A DNA stretch of 64,000 nucleotides, taken from Bacteroidota bacterium. GTDB taxonomy: Bacteria; Bacteroidota; Bacteroidia; Chitinophagales; Chitinophagaceae. The translations under genes and the position numbers were made by a program. The notes beneath the pieces were generated by a model. It saw only the letters and a list, made by a program, of their open reading frames with translations, did not search any database and was not told the origin of the DNA. The DNA lies in NCBI GenBank assembly GCA_016711825.1, contig JADJSG010000003.1, forward strand, positions 62,001 through 126,000, read 5' to 3'. Each line of letters begins with the position of its first letter. Position 1 is the first letter of the stretch. Positions 34,103 through 44,523 of this stretch are shown here, piece after piece.

Positions 34103-36295
34103 TTAATGGGTCTTGATAAATTTCTGGGTTTGTTGCTGATTGTTTGTAAAATAGGTCATAAAATATAAACCAGCTTGTAAATGGCTTATATCCACATTCA
34201 AGTTTTGATTTTGTAGTGTTTTGTGGTAAATCACTTTTCCCAACACATCTTTTATTTCAATGATATCGTTAGGTTTAGTGATATGGCTTATCTGTATCGT
34301 GATTAAATCTTGTGCCGGAATGGGTGACAATGTCATTTGAAAAGTAGAATCAATTGATGTAACCAGGCTTGGATAATTAATCACTTGAACCACATGGGGG
34401 TCTGTGATTTTAAATTTGCCATCATTGTCAATCGCTTTTGCGAGTACCGTTGTGATGCCCAATTGTGTTGGCGTCCATGATAAAGAATAAGGACTAATCG
34501 AATCTGTTCCTATGAGTGAAGAACCGACAAAAAACTCCACTTTTTTTACCTGTCCATCTGGGTCTGATGCTGTAGCACTGATGTTAGTAGAAATATTCAA
34601 TCCCAGGGTAGCATTATTACTAGGTGTCGTTAATGTGATCAATGGCTCGTTGCCACACATACCTGTAAGTGTACACAAAGCATCATATTTGGGGGCATTG
34701 CTCAGGTTTTGAATATGATTGATATCTTCTGTAGCTCCCCAACAACCATAGCGACTTGATTTGCCACTCATTACAAAATAGTTAATCAATTCATTGGTTC
34801 CGATTGGTGCTGCACCATTTGCATTGGCCGAAAACCAATTGTCTTTGTAATTATGAATAACAGCTGTTTTCATATCTTGAATCCTATTGGCTTCTATACG
34901 ATTGGCAATATTTATGGTGCTTCCACCGCCATTGTCGGGGCCTCCTTCATATTGCAAATGTTTTATTTGCCATTGATTAGCGTATTGTGCCACTTGTTGT
35001 ATATTAATCACATTGGCATCGCTGTTGGTTGACATCGTAGCCACTATTTGTTGTGGAGTAGCATTGTTAGCGGCACCTGTTTCGTTAAAATAAGGAGCAG
35101 AAGCAATGCCGTAGATAAAATCTTTAGGAGCACCATAGGTTGTATTTATCCAATTCAAAACATCATCATACCAAGGAAGCCAGCCACCAATTTGCCAAGC
35201 AAACACAGGACGGATTTTGGTACGGGATGCAACGGTCACACCCATGATATTTTCAAAAATATGACCAAATTTAATCACCTGTTTGGCGACTCTTCTCGCC
35301 CTTCTTCGATCATCAAAAGGTGTGCTTGCTCTAATATCAGCATCTTCTGCAGAAAGTAATACGGCATCGTAGTTGTACTGGTATTGACTAAATGATCCAT
35401 TCCACACCTCATTACTATATTCAATATATATATTAACATCAGGTCGTAAAGTATTCTGCATCAAAGTAGCCAACTGCACTACATACATACTATCGGCATC
35501 AACGGGTATATTGATCCAAAGGTCACGACCTGTATAATTTGCCAATGCAATAATGGTTTCCCATGGAGCCCCTTTGGTGTAACGGGGGGCCACAGCTTGT
35601 TGTCTTTCATTCCATGATTGAACACTCGGATAAGCATCATTACTATTATTTGTATGTAAAAAATCCATCATCCGAAGAGTACTAAATGGGCTGAGTGCAT
35701 TGATATAGGCTGTTCTAAAAAGCTGTGGTGAGTTGTGCTGATAGCCAGGTCGCATCAATCGAATCTCTTTAACACCGCTTACGCCAGGACCATAATTTGT
35801 TTGCAGAAAATTAATCATTAAAAATCCATAATGACCAATAATAGCGGAGTCAATACCTCCACCTGGTGGAAACACAATGTCTACGGTTGTTACATTGGTA
35901 TTTGCATCATATTGTTTGTTTTGAAATACGATGGGTGCATCGCTCCATGAACTTAAGTTGGCTTGACCTTTAAAAGAAAGGGTATAAGTGCCACTTTGAT
36001 CAACCACATATTTTAAAGGATCGTCGGGTGCATTATTCCAAGCATTAAAAGGACGATGGTCAAAAAATACAACACGAAAATCTTCTGTTGGCCAGCCTGC
36101 AGCATCTACGGTGGCATTTCCAACATTAGCAACACTTTGCCAGTCAGTAGCAGTATAAGTCACATTTGGAAATTCTAATGCAGGACCACCAATGCCGTCT
36201 AAACCAACCCCAATTTTACCCGGAAATGGTTGTGCTTTAAGGATGTATATGTTACTTAAAAATAAAAGAGCGACAATAAAAATCTTTTTTTGCAT
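34103..36295 (-). CDS. Large T9SS-secreted protein with glycosidase-like core and Ig domain
   Basis: The 730-residue protein has a signal peptide (about 1-22). An N-terminal beta-rich part runs to about 185. A central region (about 190-520) includes VNIYIEYSNEVWNGSF with Glu296. Asn-Glu at the end of a strand is the typical acid/base position of clan GH-A glycosidases, so a TIM barrel is possible. A bacterial Ig-like domain follows (about 555-640, TLTTPSNNATL, DPDGQVKKVEFFVG), then a T9SS type A tail (about 650-730, LSHLQAGLYFMTYF type). The substrate is unknown. It is probably a surface polysaccharide-binding or degrading protein. No SusCD or other CAZyme is next to it. Confidence 0.65.
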   Translation of the reverse strand: MQKKIFIVALLFLSNIYILKAQPFPGKIGVGLDGIGGPALEFPNVTYTATDWQSVANVGNATVDAAGWPTEDFRVVFFDHRPFNAWNNAPDDPLKYVVDQSGTYTLSFKGQANLSSWSDAPIVFQNKQYDANTNVTTVDIVFPPGGGIDSAIIGHYGFLMINFLQTNYGPGVSGVKEIRLMRPGYQHNSPQLFRTAYINALSPFSTLRMMDFLHTNNSNDAYPSVQSWNERQQAVAPRYTKGAPWETIIALANYTGRDLWINIPVDADSMYVVQLATLMQNTLRPDVNIYIEYSNEVWNGSFSQYQYNYDAVLLSAEDADIRASTPFDDRRRARRVAKQVIKFGHIFENIMGVTVASRTKIRPVFAWQIGGWLPWYDDVLNWINTTYGAPKDFIYGIASAPYFNETGAANNATPQQIVATMSTNSDANVINIQQVAQYANQWQIKHLQYEGGPDNGGGSTINIANRIEANRIQDMKTAVIHNYKDNWFSANANGAAPIGTNELINYFVMSGKSSRYGCWGATEDINHIQNLSNAPKYDALCTLTGMCGNEPLITLTTPSNNATLGLNISTNISATASDPDGQVKKVEFFVGSSLIGTDSISPYSLSWTPTQLGITTVLAKAIDNDGKFKITDPHVVQVINYPSLVTSIDSTFQMTLSPIPAQDLITIQISHITKPNDIIEIKDVLGKVIYHKTLQNQNLNVDISHLQAGLYFMTYFTNNQQQTQKFIKTH

Positions 36296-36394
36296 AATGC
36301 TATTATTTATTCAATGTGTATATAAAAAGGGTATTCATACGTGTAAGTGACTCAAAGTTAATGATAATCTTAAAATATTTTTTAAAATTCGTAC

Positions 36395-36928
36395 TTACCA
36401 ATTCATCCTTGTTTTCAAGCTATTGATATGTGCTAAATGATGATTTCCATGCCAGCTATACAATGCTATTAAATCGCGGATACTAAAACTGCGTTTATAT
36501 TGCGGATGAAAGTAGGTTTTATCAAGTTGTTCAGGTTGCAAACTTCGGAGTATGAGCATTAATTTAGCATGGATGCAAAATAACAATGTGATTGAATTAT
36601 TGAAGGGTAATTGATAATCAGGCATCTCAGCCCAAAGTGCTTCATCATATGGTTTTATGGTAGGATGGTCTTCAGATAAGGCCAATTTGAGTCGTAATAA
36701 AAAATTCATATGACTATCTGCACAATGATGCACTACCTGGTTTAGGGTCCATCCATTTTCACGATAAGGTGTTTGGAGTTGAAATTCAAGCAAATGTTGA
36801 ACGGCTAATTCCATTCTTTTGGGTAAAGTTTCAATGTCAAGCAACATGGATTGCAACAGTTCATGGGTGTAGACTGAAGGGTATTCACATCGACCAATTG
36901 GATATTGTAGTTGTTCAAGGGTTTGCAT
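36395..36928 (-). CDS. YfiT-type DinB-superfamily putative metal-dependent hydrolase
   Basis: The ATG at 36928 gives 177 residues, the usual family length. A start at 36985 adds an unlikely hydrophobic leader and overlaps the trxA terminator region. The family signatures are LQYPIGRCEYP, NGWTLNQVVHHCADSHMNF, PTIKPYDEALWAEMPDY and ALYSWHGNHHLAHI. The three histidine-rich motifs (VHHCADSH, WHGNHHLAH) would bind metal in the four-helix bundle. The biochemical function is unknown, perhaps thiol-dependent hydrolysis. It follows trxA on the same strand beyond a terminator. Confidence 0.82.
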   Translation of the reverse strand: MQTLEQLQYPIGRCEYPSVYTHELLQSMLLDIETLPKRMELAVQHLLEFQLQTPYRENGWTLNQVVHHCADSHMNFLLRLKLALSEDHPTIKPYDEALWAEMPDYQLPFNNSITLLFCIHAKLMLILRSLQPEQLDKTYFHPQYKRSFSIRDLIALYSWHGNHHLAHINSLKTRMNW

Positions 36929-36986
36929 TGTAAAAGTTTTTTTTAGAGGACTTAAAAATAATGATAAATAAAAATTACCATACAAT

Positions 36987-37015
36987 AAAAGCCATCAGTG
37001 TTTCTGATGGCTTTT
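36987..37015 (-). terminator. Rho-independent terminator of trxA
   Basis: A 12-bp perfect stem AAAAGCCATCAG (36987-36998) / CTGATGGCTTTT (37004-37015) has a 5-nt loop. On the minus strand it ends in TTTTATTG. It lies 32 bases after the trxA stop. Confidence 0.8.
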
Positions 37016-37047
37016 AGCATATTGCTTACTAACATTTAAATTTGTGA

Positions 37048-37368
37048 TTAATTCATATGAGAAACAATCTTTCTTTCTAAGGCTGCTTTTGGTGCTAACC
37101 CAATTTGTTTATCAACGACTTTACCATCTTTGATAAATAAGATACAAGGAATGCTTGTAATGCCATATTTTACAGATAATTCTGGGTTTTCGTCTACATT
37201 TACTTTTCCAATATTTACTCTTCCTTCGTACTCTGTAGCTAAAGCTTCAATGGTAGGGGTAAGTGCCACACAAGGTCCGCACCAGGTTGCCCAAAAATCG
37301 ATTACTGCTAATTTGTTTGATTGTATTACTTCTGCTTCGAAGTTACTGTCTGTGAATGTTTGTGCCAT
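37048..37368 (-). CDS. trxA: Thioredoxin
   Basis: The 106-residue protein has the thioredoxin fold with the active site WATWCGPCVALTP (Cys at about 30 and 33) and the cis-proline motif TSIPCILFIKDG. An extra Cys in SIPCIL is seen in several Bacteroidota thioredoxins. It is a cytoplasmic disulfide reductant. A TATATTTG box lies on the minus strand about 30 bases before the ATG, without an obvious -33 box. It is followed by a strong terminator and preceded by dnaE on the same strand, 101 bases away. Confidence 0.97.
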   Translation of the reverse strand: MAQTFTDSNFEAEVIQSNKLAVIDFWATWCGPCVALTPTIEALATEYEGRVNIGKVNVDENPELSVKYGITSIPCILFIKDGKVVDKQIGLAPKAALERKIVSHMN

Positions 37369-37469
37369 TGTTTTTTATTGTTTTTATTATAAATTCTTTA
37401 TTGCAAATATAGTTTTAAAAGTAGTTGCCTGTTGTTGATATTTAAAATCGCGTATCAATTTTTAGTATT

Positions 37470-40400
37470 TTAACTTGTTATTACTTTGTACAAGACTCCT
37501 TCCATTTTTGTTATGGCCTCTAAAAACTCATCACTCATTTCAATTTTTTTATAAGAGGAACATAGTTTCATTTTTTCTTGTGTTGATTCATCTACAATTT
37601 GAATACCAAGTTCGCAATTCCCTGACTTTTCGGCGTATTTTGTAATAATATTTACAAATTCGTCATCAAGCCGTTTTAATGTCAGTTCCAAATTGATCCG
37701 TTTGGTATAAGTTGATTTCACATTATCGAGCAACATGATACGATGAATTTTAAATTCAAAGTCTGTTTCGCTATTCCATCGGTTTTGAAACATGCCGGTT
37801 ACCATGATTTTACTGTCTTTAACCATAAAATCTTTAAATTTGATATAATCATCTTTAAATAAGGCAAATTCATAATCGCCATGGTAGTCAATCAATTTAA
37901 ACTTGCCATAACTTGTCCCTTTTTTTGAAACAAGGTGTAAAGGATTATCGACATAGCCCGCCAATCGGATAACCCTGTTTTTGAGTTTTTCGGGTTCTAA
38001 GTCACTCATAGGCATAAAATGATAATTGTTCATTTCAAATTGAAAACCATCTAAAGGGTGTGCACTGATATAAATACCTACCAATTCTTTTTCTTTTTCT
38101 AAAATTTCAGAAAGACTCCAAGGTTCACAGTCTAGCATTTTTGGCAATGAAATGGCGGGCATTTCAGCATCTCCAAATAAGCTATTGGTTAAGGTATTGG
38201 CATTGTTTGAAAGTACCTGTCCATATTTGATGATTTTTTCCAAATTGGAAGTGGATTCGCCTATGGGAGTATAAAAATACTGTGCTCTATGCATTTGGGT
38301 AAAACTATCTAAAGCACCTGCCATCACCATGCTTTCCAGGGTTTTTTTACTGACAGCCCTGCTACTCAATCGTTTGACCAAATCGAAAATATCTGCATAT
38401 AAGCCATTTTCAGTTCTTTCACGAATTATTTCATGTACAGCAGCCTCACCAATACCTTTTACAGCACCAAGTCCAAAACGGATAACTCCTTCTTTGTTGA
38501 CACTAAAACCCTTTTTACTTTCATTGACATCTGGCCCTTGCACTTTAAGTCCCATGCGTTTGCACTCCTGCATATACTTCGAAATGTCTTCAGTATTGTT
38601 TTGTGCATTCAGCAGGGCTGCCATATATTCAGAAGGGTAGTTGGCTTTGAGATAGGCTGTTTGGTAAGCCAAATAAGCGTAACAAGTGGAGTGCGACTTA
38701 TTAAAAGCATATTTTGCAAATTCTACCCAGTCATTCCAAATTTTTTCACATTTGTCTAAAGGATGCTTATTAATGGTACAACCTTCTATAAATTTGGCTT
38801 TCATTTTCTGCAATACATCCAGTGATTTTTTACCCATTGCTTTTCGAAGAATATCGGCATCTCCTTTAGAAAAATTGGCTAGTTTCTGTGAAAGCAACAT
38901 CACTTGTTCTTGGTATACCGTAATGCCATACGTTTCTTTAAGCACTTCTTCCATTTCGGGCAAATCGTACACAATTTCCTTTCTGCCATGCTTACGTTCA
39001 ATAAAGTCGGGAATATAGGCTAATGGACCTGGTCGATATAAGGCATTCATGGCGATTAAATCTTCCAGATTATCTGGGCTCAATTCTTTGAGGTATTTCT
39101 TCATACCCGCTGAGGCAAACTGAAATGTACCTTCTGTTTCAGCTTGTTGGTATAACACAAACGTTTTTTCGTCTTCAAGTGATATTTTTTCAATATTTAA
39201 ATCAATTTGATGATTTTCTTTTATAAATATCAAGGCATCTCTGATGATACTTAAATTGCTTAATCCCAATACGTCTATCTTGATAGCACCTGCATCTTCT
39301 ACCGCTGTACCTACAAACTGGGTGACATAGAGGTCTATGTCTTTTTGTTTGCACAAAGGCATGATTTCCATTAAATCCTTAGGGCCAATTATAATACCTG
39401 CTGCATGAATACCTGTATTACGTACAGTGCCTTCAAGTTTTTCGGCTTCATGAAGCACAGTAGATTGAAGTCCCGTGCTCTCGTAAATTTTTTGCAGTTT
39501 TTCTACATTTACCACATCTTCAGCATTGATGCCTTCTTTTTTTGAAAGATCTTTGATGGGGATATGTAACATTTCATTGAGTGAAGTGCCTGGACGGTCA
39601 GGCACTAACTTTGCTAGCATATTACTTTCGTCAAGTGGGAGGTCCATCACACGAGCCACATCCTTGATACTGCTTTTGGCTGCCATGGTGCCATGCGTGA
39701 TGATATGAGCGACTTGATTTTTACCGTATTTGTTTACGATATATTCTACCACTTTACCTCGACCGATATCATCAAAATCGGTATCAATATCTGGCATTGA
39801 AGCACGTTCAGGGTTTAAAAACCTTTCGAAAAGTAAATTGTATTTTAAGGGGTCTATCGAAATGATGTCGATGCAGTAAGCGACTACAGAACCCGCCGCC
39901 GACCCCCTGCCTGGCCCTACTACCACACCCATTTTTTTAGTAGAAGTGATGATATCGGACACAATCAGAAAATAACCGGCAAAGCCCATTTTTTTGATAA
40001 CGCCTAATTCAAATTTGATACGTTCTTCCAGCTCAGGGGTAAAAATTTTATATTTTATTTTTGCCCCTTCATACACTAAAAATTCTAAATAGTCATCTTG
40101 TGATTTAAAGGAATCGGGTAAGGGGAAGTTAGGAAGAAGCAAATCATTGGTGACACTGATGAGTTCAACTTTGTCTACAATTTCATTGGTATTGTCAATA
40201 GCATCGGGTAGGTCGGCAAACAATTCTATCATTTGCTCGGTAGTTTTAAAGAAAAACTGATTATTGTAAAAGGCAAATCGTTTTTTCTTATCGTTCACAT
40301 CATCGTCATCACCAAAATCTTTCATTTTTTCGGTGGCTTGCTTTTCACCGGTATTCACACATAATAATATGTCATGGGCATTGCTGTCTGCTTCATCTAC

Positions 40401-41048
40401 ATAATGAGAATCGTTGCTGGCAATGATTTTTACATTGTATTGATGTGCCCATTTGACTAATATTTCATTTACTTTTATTTGGTCGGGTATTTCATGCCTT
40501 TGCAATTCTACATAGTAATCTTCACCAAAAATATCGAGCCACCATTTAAATTCCTTTTCACCAGCTTCAATGCCATCTTTAAGTATAGTACGAGGTACTG
40601 AAGCGCCCAAACAGCAAGTGGTTGCTATCAAGCCTTTGTGATATTGTAATATCAATTGTTTATCAATACGTGGATATTTACCATATAAACCTTCTGTATA
40701 ACCCAGTGAGCAAAGTTTCATCAAATTTTTATACCCTTCTTTGTTTTTGGCAATCAAGAGTTGATGATAACGAACATCTTTTTTGTCTTTGGTAAACTGT
40801 TGTATGGTTCTATCGTTTACTATGTAAAATTCACAGCCAACAATAGGTTTGACAAGTAATTTCCCGTTTTCATCAATATGTTTTTTGGCTTCTTTTACAA
40901 AATCGTATACCCCAAACATATTGCCATGATCGGTGATAGCCATAGCGGGCATCTTATCTGCCACCGCTTTTTTATAAAGTTTTTTAATACTGCTAGCACC
41001 GTCAAGTAATGAAAATTGGGTATGATTATGTAGATGTGAAAATTGCAT
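37470..41048 (-). CDS. dnaE: DNA polymerase III alpha subunit
   Basis: The 1192-residue protein starts with a PHP domain (LHNHTQFSLLDGASS, 6-20). The C-family polymerase domain follows, with GPGRGSAAGSVVAYC (378-392) and the catalytic Asp pair in MPDIDTDFDDIGRG (Asp420, Asp422). Helix-hairpin-helix and OB-fold regions come near the C-terminus (RVIRLAGYVDNPLHLVSKKG). Length and order fit DnaE1 replicative polymerases. No intein or split is present. It is the main chromosomal replicase subunit. Its own promoter lies in the 118-base gap after nhaA. Confidence 0.97.
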   Translation of the reverse strand: MQFSHLHNHTQFSLLDGASSIKKLYKKAVADKMPAMAITDHGNMFGVYDFVKEAKKHIDENGKLLVKPIVGCEFYIVNDRTIQQFTKDKKDVRYHQLLIAKNKEGYKNLMKLCSLGYTEGLYGKYPRIDKQLILQYHKGLIATTCCLGASVPRTILKDGIEAGEKEFKWWLDIFGEDYYVELQRHEIPDQIKVNEILVKWAHQYNVKIIASNDSHYVDEADSNAHDILLCVNTGEKQATEKMKDFGDDDDVNDKKKRFAFYNNQFFFKTTEQMIELFADLPDAIDNTNEIVDKVELISVTNDLLLPNFPLPDSFKSQDDYLEFLVYEGAKIKYKIFTPELEERIKFELGVIKKMGFAGYFLIVSDIITSTKKMGVVVGPGRGSAAGSVVAYCIDIISIDPLKYNLLFERFLNPERASMPDIDTDFDDIGRGKVVEYIVNKYGKNQVAHIITHGTMAAKSSIKDVARVMDLPLDESNMLAKLVPDRPGTSLNEMLHIPIKDLSKKEGINAEDVVNVEKLQKIYESTGLQSTVLHEAEKLEGTVRNTGIHAAGIIIGPKDLMEIMPLCKQKDIDLYVTQFVGTAVEDAGAIKIDVLGLSNLSIIRDALIFIKENHQIDLNIEKISLEDEKTFVLYQQAETEGTFQFASAGMKKYLKELSPDNLEDLIAMNALYRPGPLAYIPDFIERKHGRKEIVYDLPEMEEVLKETYGITVYQEQVMLLSQKLANFSKGDADILRKAMGKKSLDVLQKMKAKFIEGCTINKHPLDKCEKIWNDWVEFAKYAFNKSHSTCYAYLAYQTAYLKANYPSEYMAALLNAQNNTEDISKYMQECKRMGLKVQGPDVNESKKGFSVNKEGVIRFGLGAVKGIGEAAVHEIIRERTENGLYADIFDLVKRLSSRAVSKKTLESMVMAGALDSFTQMHRAQYFYTPIGESTSNLEKIIKYGQVLSNNANTLTNSLFGDAEMPAISLPKMLDCEPWSLSEILEKEKELVGIYISAHPLDGFQFEMNNYHFMPMSDLEPEKLKNRVIRLAGYVDNPLHLVSKKGTSYGKFKLIDYHGDYEFALFKDDYIKFKDFMVKDSKIMVTGMFQNRWNSETDFEFKIHRIMLLDNVKSTYTKRINLELTLKRLDDEFVNIITKYAEKSGNCELGIQIVDESTQEKMKLCSSYKKIEMSDEFLEAITKMEGVLYKVITS

Positions 41049-41166
41049 ATGAAAAAAATGGATTTCAAAATTAATTCAACAAATGATGCTTTGCGAATAA
41101 AGTTGTAAACAAGTAAGAACCCAATGATGGGAATAAATTCAAATACAAAACATTTAACTAACTCGA

Positions 41167-42315
41167 TTATTCAAGTAATTCTGTATTTTTTAATACACTT
41201 TTAAGCATCAAATATCCGATACAGGCAGTGACTAAAGAAGAAAGGAGTATGACTAATTTTGCATTGTTAATGGTTGTTTCATGATCAAATGCAAGTAGGG
41301 TAATAAATATTGACATGGTAAACCCAATACCTCCTAAAAATCCTACCCCAATGATTGATTTCCAGTTTAGGTCGCTGGGTAGTTTACATAAACCCATTTT
41401 TACACCGATAAATGACAATAAAAAGATTCCCAAAGGTTTTCCTATGATTAATCCTGTGGCGATGCCTATACTGTATTTTTCGGTTAAGGTTTGTATGATG
41501 TTTCCACTAAAGTGAATGGCTGTATTTGCAATCGCAAAAATGGGTAATATGATAAAAGCTACAGGTTTATGCAAAAAATGTTGTAAAATATAGGATGTAG
41601 ATTTTTCATCACCATTACCAAAAGGAATGGCAAAAGCTAACATCACCCCTGTGATGGTTGCATGTACACCGGAGTGTAACATAAAATACCACATAGCGAT
41701 TCCTCCCAATAAATATGGGATTAGGTTTCTAACTTTTAAACGATTCAGGATTAAGAGTAAGGCAAAAATACTGAGTGCGATGAAAAGCGGTGTCCAAAGC
41801 AAGGTTTTGGTATAAAAAATAGCAATAATCATAATGGCCCCTAAATCATCGATAACGGCTAAAGCGGTTAAAAATACTTTTAAAGAAGTCGGTACTTTAT
41901 TGCCCAAAAGCGACAATATGCCTAATGCAAAAGCAATGTCAGTAGCCATAGGTATACCAGCACCTGATTGTGTAGCTGTACCAAAATTGAAAAATAAAAA
42001 GAGGGCTGCTGGTATGAACATACCCCCCAATGCAGCAAAAATGGGTAATAAGGCATCTTTGAAATTTGACAATTCACCTTGGTATACTTCTCGTTCTAAT
42101 TCTAAACCAATTAGCAAAAAGAAAATAGTCATTAATCCATCATTAATCCAGTGTTCGATACTTTGGCCAGCAAATGGGGTTTGCCAAAAATGATGATACT
42201 CGTCACCAAAGCTTGAGTTTGCTAGTATCAATGATAATATCGTACAGATGATTAACGTGAATCCACCTGCTTTTTCACTATCAAAAAAATCTTTAAAAAG
42301 TTTTGTTACAATCAT
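41167..42315 (-). CDS. nhaA: Na+/H+ antiporter NhaA
   Basis: The 382-residue polytopic membrane protein has about 11-12 helices. Conserved segments include GLELEREVYQGEL, MATDIAFALGILSLLG, the ion-site Asp pair in AVIDDLGAIMIIAIFYT and GVHATITGVMLAFAIP. It exchanges two protons for one Na+ at the inner membrane and serves pH and salt homeostasis. A strict start is supported by the conserved FFDSEKAGGF near the N-terminus. It is monocistronic; the upstream side is a 481-nt non-coding region. Confidence 0.96.
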   Translation of the reverse strand: MIVTKLFKDFFDSEKAGGFTLIICTILSLILANSSFGDEYHHFWQTPFAGQSIEHWINDGLMTIFFLLIGLELEREVYQGELSNFKDALLPIFAALGGMFIPAALFLFFNFGTATQSGAGIPMATDIAFALGILSLLGNKVPTSLKVFLTALAVIDDLGAIMIIAIFYTKTLLWTPLFIALSIFALLLILNRLKVRNLIPYLLGGIAMWYFMLHSGVHATITGVMLAFAIPFGNGDEKSTSYILQHFLHKPVAFIILPIFAIANTAIHFSGNIIQTLTEKYSIGIATGLIIGKPLGIFLLSFIGVKMGLCKLPSDLNWKSIIGVGFLGGIGFTMSIFITLLAFDHETTINNAKLVILLSSLVTACIGYLMLKSVLKNTELLE

Positions 42316-42796
42316 AATATTCTTACATTAAGCTTATTTATAAAACAATGATACTATTGAAGAAGTATCTTAATTTTTCAAATATATCAAAAATTAATTC
42401 AATGAAAGTTATGAAATGATACTTACAATACAATGTTTGAAAAGGATGGCAATTTTATATTTTAATTTAGTATTGTAAATTATAAGGGTGAATGTTTACC
42501 TTTGTATTGACATTGGTTTGGAAAAATTTGTTGCATCTTGTACAAAATAAAACAAGTAAAATGTTTGAAAGATATCAGCGTTCGGCCTACAAACATTGAA
42601 TTTTAGCTAGTAATAAACAAACTGGTTTATATGTTACTTGGCATTTATTTTATTTTTGTTACAATGTGAACTTATTATTTTTTGCATCCATGTCCTTTTG
42701 ATTCTTTTTTTGTTTAGGTCTTTTTTTTGTCACAATAATATTTATTTCATTCAACAACGTTATAAAACAAACATTATCTCATTCATACTCAATCTC
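42316..42796. other. 481-nt divergent intergenic region
   Basis: The region separates nhaA (leftward) and the FG-GAP gene (rightward). It holds TACCTTTG (42497-42504) with TTG 21 bases before it (42473-42475), a possible rightward promoter about 290 bases before the gene. It also holds one copy of the 18-nt repeat found again at 45353. T-rich tracts occupy 42650-42740. An open frame from 42638 continues into the FG-GAP gene but looks untranslated. Confidence 0.45.
42591..42608. repeat. 18-nt direct repeat, copy 1 (AAACATTGAATTTTAGCT)
   Basis: It is identical to 45353-45370. Both copies are intergenic and lie on the two sides of the FG-GAP gene and the small barrel gene. The flanks are not similar. 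Confidence 0.6.
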
Positions 42797-44380
42797 ATGA
42801 AAAAAATATATTTATTTCTCCTTATTTCAATAGGCTTGTATCAAAATTTGCAGGCGCAAGTTCCTCAAATCAAGTGGTGGTTTGATGTGTATGATTCTTC
42901 ATTTGGTCAATCAGCCGCAGGTGATATCGATAAAGATGGCAAACTTGAAATTGTGTTTGGTTGTTACCGAAACGATAGTAGTGTATATGCATTAAATGGA
43001 GAAGATGGTTCCTTGCTTTGGAAATACAATACAAAAACACCCAATGCTGAAGGATGTAATGATGTGGCTATTGCATTGTATGATGTTGATAAAGATGATA
43101 CCCTTGAAGTAATTGTGCCAAGTTCGTGTAATCCAACCACCTATTGTTTTAAAGGTAAATCAGGTGCTGTTTTATGGCAGACTCCCACTGCAGGGAGTGA
43201 TTCGCCACCAACAATCGCCGACATCAACAATGATGGTAAAGAGGAAATAATGCATGGCGGTTTTGATGGTCATGTACTTTGTATGCAAAGTGAAACCGGA
43301 AACATACTTTGGGATAAAGAAGTGTATGCAAATAGTTGGGTACAAACAGCTCCTACTGTAGTAGATCTTAACAATGATGGACAATTAGATTTTGTAGTGG
43401 GCACATGGGCATTTAGTCCTGATACCAGTCGTATATATGCTTACTCAGGCAATAACCAAAGTTTATTATGGTCTCGTGCAGTGAACGACTATATCTATCA
43501 TGCAAGTGCAGTAGCAGATATCGATAATGACGGAAAGCCTGAACTTGTATTTGGCGATTACAGTGGAAAAATATATGCCTTGAATGGCGAAAATGGAAGT
43601 ATTCTGTGGCAATACCAGGCCAGTGTTTATGTAGGTGCACCGATTACCATTGCTGATGTAAATCATGACGGCGTATGTGAAGTGATTTTTTGTGATGGCT
43701 ATGGGGTAGGTGTCTTATCAAATATGGGTGCATTGATGTGGTATTATACAATACCGAATTATGCCAATGCCTTTAGAGGTGTTGCCGTGGGAGATATCAA
43801 TGGCGATAATAGTCTTGATATTGTATTTGGTACTGGTAAAGGAAATCTAATTGTATTAAATGGCAATACGGGTACTTTGATTTGGAATCTTGACTTAGCA
43901 GCTCATATTGGTAAAACCTTTTCAATCGATCATGCACCTTTGATTGCTGATTTTGATCAAGATGGTAAAATTGATATTTTTATTGTAGGTGGTAAAACAG
44001 ATTATCCTAATTTCCAAACCAATTATGGACGTGCTTATCTGGTTACGGCTGGTATAGGTAATGGACCTGATTGGCTGATGTTTCAGCACGATTTAAGACG
44101 AAAATCAAGTATGTGTGACGCACCATTGTCAACATCTTCTATAGCTGAATCAAAAGCGCAATGGCAGGTGATTCCAAACCCTGCAACTACTACCATTGAT
44201 ATTATGACCCATGAAGTAGGCGAAATGTTTATTACCTCAGTTACAGGGCAGGTGTTACAGACCCTTAAAATAACTTCTTTGCATCATACCATAGATATTT
44301 CAGCGTTGAACCCAGGATTGTATATGTTGTCTATGAAAACAACTAATGGCTTGTTAGTGCATAAATTAATCAAAGATTAG
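42797..44380 (+). CDS. T9SS-secreted FG-GAP/PQQ-like beta-propeller protein
   Basis: The ATG at 42797 gives 527 residues with a signal peptide (about 1-21, ending LQAQ). The frame before it codes for an unlikely hydrophobic extension. Eight Asp-rich calcium-binding repeats are visible, for example DIDKDGKLEIVFG, DINNDGKEEIMHG, DLNNDGQLDFVVG, DIDNDGKPELVFGD and DFDQDGKIDIFIVGG. They alternate with PQQ-like strands such as VYALNGEDGSLLWKY. The two patterns together form one propeller of about seven or eight blades. A T9SS type A tail follows (about 455-527, LNPGLYMLSMKTTNGLLVHK). It is probably a surface adhesion or binding protein. The ligand is unknown. Confidence 0.85.
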   Translation: MKKIYLFLLISIGLYQNLQAQVPQIKWWFDVYDSSFGQSAAGDIDKDGKLEIVFGCYRNDSSVYALNGEDGSLLWKYNTKTPNAEGCNDVAIALYDVDKDDTLEVIVPSSCNPTTYCFKGKSGAVLWQTPTAGSDSPPTIADINNDGKEEIMHGGFDGHVLCMQSETGNILWDKEVYANSWVQTAPTVVDLNNDGQLDFVVGTWAFSPDTSRIYAYSGNNQSLLWSRAVNDYIYHASAVADIDNDGKPELVFGDYSGKIYALNGENGSILWQYQASVYVGAPITIADVNHDGVCEVIFCDGYGVGVLSNMGALMWYYTIPNYANAFRGVAVGDINGDNSLDIVFGTGKGNLIVLNGNTGTLIWNLDLAAHIGKTFSIDHAPLIADFDQDGKIDIFIVGGKTDYPNFQTNYGRAYLVTAGIGNGPDWLMFQHDLRRKSSMCDAPLSTSSIAESKAQWQVIPNPATTTIDIMTHEVGEMFITSVTGQVLQTLKITSLHHTIDISALNPGLYMLSMKTTNGLLVHKLIKD

Positions 44381-44523
44381 ATTATTTTATAAGTCAATCT
44401 TAATACTGTTTTTTGTAAGCCCATAATGTTATAACAAGTATCCCGAATTGTGTAACAACGATGACTCTTAATCGTCGCACCTTTGCATCAGACTTAAAAA
44501 AATAAGTCATTAAATTTAAGAGT

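Noticed and set aside
42638..42796. Start of the FG-GAP gene at 42638
   Set aside because: The added 53 residues are hydrophobic and low complexity, while the ATG at 42797 gives a clean signal peptide.
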